From contig DHTR01000016.1 in assembly GCA_002408725.1 (NCBI GenBank), forward strand, positions 14,688-22,521: DNA of 7,834 nt. Reading direction: 5' to 3'. This document shows positions 6,429 to 7,834 of this stretch, piece after piece. The position numbers and the translations under genes are program-made. The stretch's first letter is position 1; each line of letters starts with the position of its first letter. A model generated the notes under the pieces. The model saw nothing but the letters and a program-made list of their open reading frames with translations, did not search any database and was not told the origin of the DNA. Origin of the DNA: Pelotomaculum sp. UBA5255 (GTDB lineage Bacteria > Bacillota > Desulfotomaculia > Desulfotomaculales > Pelotomaculaceae).

Positions 6429-7073
6429 GTGATTTTTCCGGCCCAGAGGGAAGGTTTTGATAGTTACCAGGTGCTGGTGGACGAAGAGGTTGTAGAGTTT
6501 GCACGCGATGGAGACGATATCGCTCTTGAGTATCTAATTAATAAATATAAGAATTTTGTCCGGGCCAAGGCCCGCTCCTATTTTTTAATCGGGGCTGATC
6601 GTGAGGACATTATCCAGGAGGGTATGATTGGCCTTTACAAGGCTATCCGGGACTTCCGGCTAGACAAGCTATCATCGTTCCGGGCCTTTGCCGAGCTGTG
6701 CATCACCAGGCAGATCATCACCGCCATCAAAACAGCTACGCGGCAAAAGCATATCCCGCTGAATTCATATGTTTCTCTCAATAAGCCCATTTATGACGAA
6801 GATTCAGACCGCACCCTGCTGGATGTACTTTCAGGTTCGAAAATAACGGATCCCGAGGAGTTAGTTATCTCCAGGGAAGAATTCGATGACATCGAAGAAA
6901 AGATGGGCGAAATCTTGAGTTCATTGGAATGGAGGGTCCTCATGTCTTATCTGGAGGGCAAGTCCTACCAGGAAATCGCCGAAGACCTGAACCGCCACGT
7001 CAAGTCGATTGACAACGCCCTGCAGCGTGTGAAGCGCAAGCTGGAGCGCTATCTGGAGAAAAGAGAAGCTTAG
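6429..7073 (+). CDS. sigH: RNA polymerase sigma-H factor (transition state/sporulation)
   Basis: The 214-residue protein is SigH (Spo0H), the sigma-70 family factor that directs RNA polymerase to early sporulation and transition-state genes in endospore-forming Firmicutes. Long stretches are nearly the same as Bacillus SigH: NFVRAKARSYFLIGADRED at 42-60 and QEGMIGLYKAIRDF at 63-76 (region 2.1-2.2), AFAELCITRQIITAIKTAT near 86-104 (2.3-2.4), and the region 4.2 helix-turn-helix SYQEIAEDLNRHVKSIDNAL followed by QRVKRKL. The start is GTG at 6429, with GGGGGG 5 nt upstream; the ATG two bases earlier is out of frame and runs straight into a stop. Expression comes from the sigma-A promoter at 6254 and ends at the terminator at 7096. 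Presence of sigH suggests, but does not prove, a spore-forming host. Confidence 0.97.
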   Translation: MIFPAQREGFDSYQVLVDEEVVEFARDGDDIALEYLINKYKNFVRAKARSYFLIGADREDIIQEGMIGLYKAIRDFRLDKLSSFRAFAELCITRQIITAIKTATRQKHIPLNSYVSLNKPIYDEDSDRTLLDVLSGSKITDPEELVISREEFDDIEEKMGEILSSLEWRVLMSYLEGKSYQEIAEDLNRHVKSIDNALQRVKRKLERYLEKREA

Positions 7074-7095
7074 TTTTGCCAGTTAACCGATGAGT

Positions 7096-7127
7096 AAAGG
7101 TCTTTATTCAAGCATAAGGGCCTTTTT
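7096..7127 (+). terminator. Intrinsic terminator after sigH
   Basis: AAAGGTCTTTAT (7096-7107) pairs with ATAAGGGCCTTT (7114-7125) over 12 bp with two G·T pairs and loop TCAAGC, running into a short T tract. It lies 22 nt after the sigH stop and separates sigH from the tRNA cluster. Confidence 0.85.
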
Positions 7128-7163
7128 AATTGGAGCAGGCATTAAATCCTGAGCCGGCAATGC

Positions 7164-7224
7164 TGTCATCCTGAGCGATAGCGAAGGATCTGGGAAAGAT
7201 TCTTCGCTATCGCTCAGGATGACA
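7164..7224. repeat. 61-nt nearly perfect hairpin repeat
   Basis: Bases 7164-7191 pair with 7197-7224 over 28 bp with a single G·T, leaving a loop of GGGAA. The arms begin TGTCATCCTGAGCGATAGCG and end CGCTATCGCTCAGGATGACA. The core TCATCCTGAGCGA...CGAAGGATCT recalls a palindromic intergenic repeat that I remember as common in many bacterial genomes; that is recollection, not a search. It lies too far past sigH and lacks a T tract, so I do not call it a terminator. Confidence 0.9.
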
Positions 7225-7308
7225 ACTCAGGTAATCATGCGGCATATTGTTTGCTTTTTATAACAAATGCTACATTTTGACGCAAAAAGGAACTTTGACG
7301 TAGCCCCG

Positions 7309-7391
7309 GGGGCCAATGCAGCATTTATGCGAATAAATTATCGCCTGTATCTTTAAAGGTAGCCCGGAACGTTATTTTCAGGATGGGTACC
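7309..7391 (+). repeat. Dispersed intergenic repeat, copy B
   Basis: This copy matches 1111-1187: GGGGCCAATG, CATTTATGCGAATAAA, GGTAGC and GTTATTTTCAGGAT are shared in the same order and spacing within a few bases. The perfect stem of copy A (TGCGAAT/ATTCGCA) is here changed to a weaker one (GCG-A-ATA/TATCGC). The right end carries GGTACC twice (7386-7391 and 7393-7398), and the stretch up to 7391 resembles partial copy C before thyX. Confidence 0.75.
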
Positions 7392-7487
7392 GGGTACCTG
7401 GGCGCTTGCGGCATAAGCAAATGTTCTGCATCTAAAAATGGCGGAGATGCCTTCTGCCTGCAGCTATATTTTCTAATACGAAAGCAG

Positions 7488-7516
7488 TTGACAGCTCCCC
7501 GGCTATCGCTTATAAT
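7488..7516 (+). promoter_or_regulatory. Consensus sigma-A promoter of the tRNA-Thr/tRNA-Tyr unit
   Basis: TTGACA (7488-7493), 17 nt, TATAAT (7511-7516): both hexamers match the consensus exactly. The start point should be near 7523, about 9 nt before tRNA-Thr. Such strength is expected for a stable-RNA promoter. Confidence 0.92.
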
Positions 7517-7531
7517 AATGATTGTGTCAGC

Positions 7532-7607
7532 GCCGGCGTAGCTCAATTGGCAGAGCAGCTGACTTGTAATCAGCAGGTTGCGGGTTCGAGTCCCATCGCC
7601 GGCTCCA
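7532..7607 (+). tRNA. tRNA-Thr (anticodon TGT)
   Basis: The cloverleaf is complete: acceptor GCCGGCG/CGCCGGC, D arm GCTC/GAGC, anticodon stem GCTGA/TCAGC with loop CTTGTAA, T loop TTCGAGT, discriminator T and encoded CCA. The anticodon TGT at 7565-7567 reads ACA and other ACN threonine codons. The T stem GCGGG/CCCAT has one G·T and one C·A mismatch (positions 50:64 in standard numbering), unusual but compatible with function. The 3' CCA is encoded, as is common in Firmicutes. Confidence 0.96.
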
Positions 7608-7634
7608 GTTGAGAAAGCAAAAAATGAGATATAT

Positions 7635-7719
7635 GGAGGGGTTCCCGAGTGGTTAAAGGGAGCAGACTGTAAATCTGCCGGTGACACCTTCGCTGGTTCG
7701 AATCCAGCCCCCTCCACCA
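7635..7719 (+). tRNA. tRNA-Tyr (anticodon GTA)
   Basis: This 85-nt class II tRNA has the long variable arm typical of bacterial tRNA-Tyr. The acceptor is GGAGGGG/CCCCTCC with discriminator A and encoded CCA. The anticodon stem GCAGA/TCTGC encloses CTGTAAA, with GTA at 7669-7671 reading TAC and TAT. It lies 27 nt after tRNA-Thr with no promoter between, so the two share a transcript. Confidence 0.96.
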
Positions 7720-7749
7720 AAGTTATCAAAGGATGCCGGAAACAAGTAT

Positions 7750-7778
7750 TTGACAGATGGCCTCCACTATGATATAAT
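7750..7778 (+). promoter_or_regulatory. Consensus sigma-A promoter of initiator tRNA-fMet
   Basis: TTGACA (7750-7755), 17 nt, TATAAT (7773-7778), again an exact match to both hexamers. The start point should be near 7785, about 8 nt before the tRNA. It gives the initiator tRNA a promoter of its own in addition to read-through from tRNA-Tyr; I see no terminator between. Confidence 0.9.
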
Positions 7779-7792
7779 GAAATTTGTACCGT

Positions 7793-7834
7793 CGCGGGGT
7801 AGAGCAGCTGGTAGCTCGTCGGGCTCATAACCCG
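7793..7834 (+). tRNA. Initiator tRNA-fMet (anticodon CAT), 5' part
   Basis: The 5' half is visible: acceptor strand CGCGGGG, D arm, and the anticodon arm CGGGCTCATAACCCG, which contains the three G:C pairs (GGG/CCC) that mark initiator tRNAs and let them enter the P site. The 5' end begins with C, as in bacterial initiators with an unpaired 1:72, and differs from elongator tRNA-Met, which normally starts with G. The gene runs off the right edge, so the T arm and 3' end cannot be checked. Confidence 0.92.

Larger units (their letters stand above)
7128..7487. other. Gene-free interval between sigH and the tRNA cluster
   Basis: No gene is supported here. The interval holds the long hairpin repeat at 7164-7224, a smaller stem (GCATATTGTT 7242-7251 with AACAAATGC 7262-7270, one bulge), repeat copy B at 7309-7391, and a GCATCT/AGATGC stem (7428-7433 with 7445-7450). 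TTTGACG occurs twice (7276-7282 and 7294-7300), but neither has a matching -10 element. Confidence 0.7.

Noticed and set aside
7276..7300. Two TTTGACG copies as -35 elements
   Set aside because: No -10-like hexamer lies at a suitable distance from either.
7578..7772. Plus-strand open frame of 64 codons over the tRNAs
   Set aside because: It is a translation of tRNA-Thr and tRNA-Tyr sequence and has no ribosome binding site.
7325..7828. Minus-strand open frame of 167 codons
   Set aside because: It runs antisense through the tRNA genes and yields the GDGTRTRN and GAGFEPAK peptides well known as artefacts of translated tRNA antisense strands.
1..7834. CRISPR array, integrase, transposase, toxin-antitoxin or other defence genes
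   Set aside because: No spaced direct-repeat array and no frame with such motifs was found on either strand.

Overview
The window is a piece of a Firmicutes (Bacillota) chromosome. It most resembles a spore-forming anaerobe of the Peptococcaceae type, such as the Pelotomaculum/Desulfotomaculum group. This rests on the order cysS-mrnC ... rlmB-yacP(rae1)-sigH, a SigH protein very like that of Bacillus, consensus sigma-A promoters, strong GGAGG-type ribosome binding sites, fairly GC-rich coding sequence, and ThyX as a thymidylate synthase. The genus is an inference; the phylum is well supported.

Layout: (1) 1-968 holds the 3' end of cysS and, 3 nt later, mrnC (Mini-ribonuclease III). (2) 969-1369 has no credible gene. 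It contains four short hairpins in a row, an imperfect repeat unit (copy A, 1111-1187) and a shorter relative (copy C, about 1301-1329) just ahead of thyX. (3) 1370-2110 is thyX, closed by an intrinsic terminator. (4) 2228-4879 encodes an 883-residue DEAH-box helicase of the MrfA/YprA family (helicase core, DUF1998, four-cysteine cluster) with an extra C-terminal region of about 160 residues. (5) 4975-6221 is the overlapping pair rlmB-yacP; rlmB appears to start at a rare CTG codon. (6) 6254-7127 is a sigma-A promoter, a leader of about 140 nt, sigH and its terminator. (7) 7128-7487 is gene-free and holds a nearly perfect 61-nt hairpin repeat and copy B of the unit found upstream of thyX. (8) 7488-7834 carries tRNA-Thr(TGT), tRNA-Tyr(GTA) and the 5' half of initiator tRNA-fMet, with two fully consensus promoters.

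Most of these genes serve RNA maturation and translation: cysteinyl-tRNA synthetase, 23S rRNA 3'-end maturation (MrnC), 23S rRNA 2'-O-methylation (RlmB), ribosome-linked mRNA decay (YacP/Rae1) and tRNAs. sigH adds control of the transition state and sporulation. thyX and the helicase are DNA-metabolism genes placed inside this otherwise conserved block.

I see no defence island, CRISPR array, integrase or clearly new multi-gene system. The points most worth a second look are the hairpin-rich leader and dispersed repeat near thyX, the CTG start of rlmB, the extended C-terminus of the helicase, and the terminator that directly abuts the helicase ribosome binding site.
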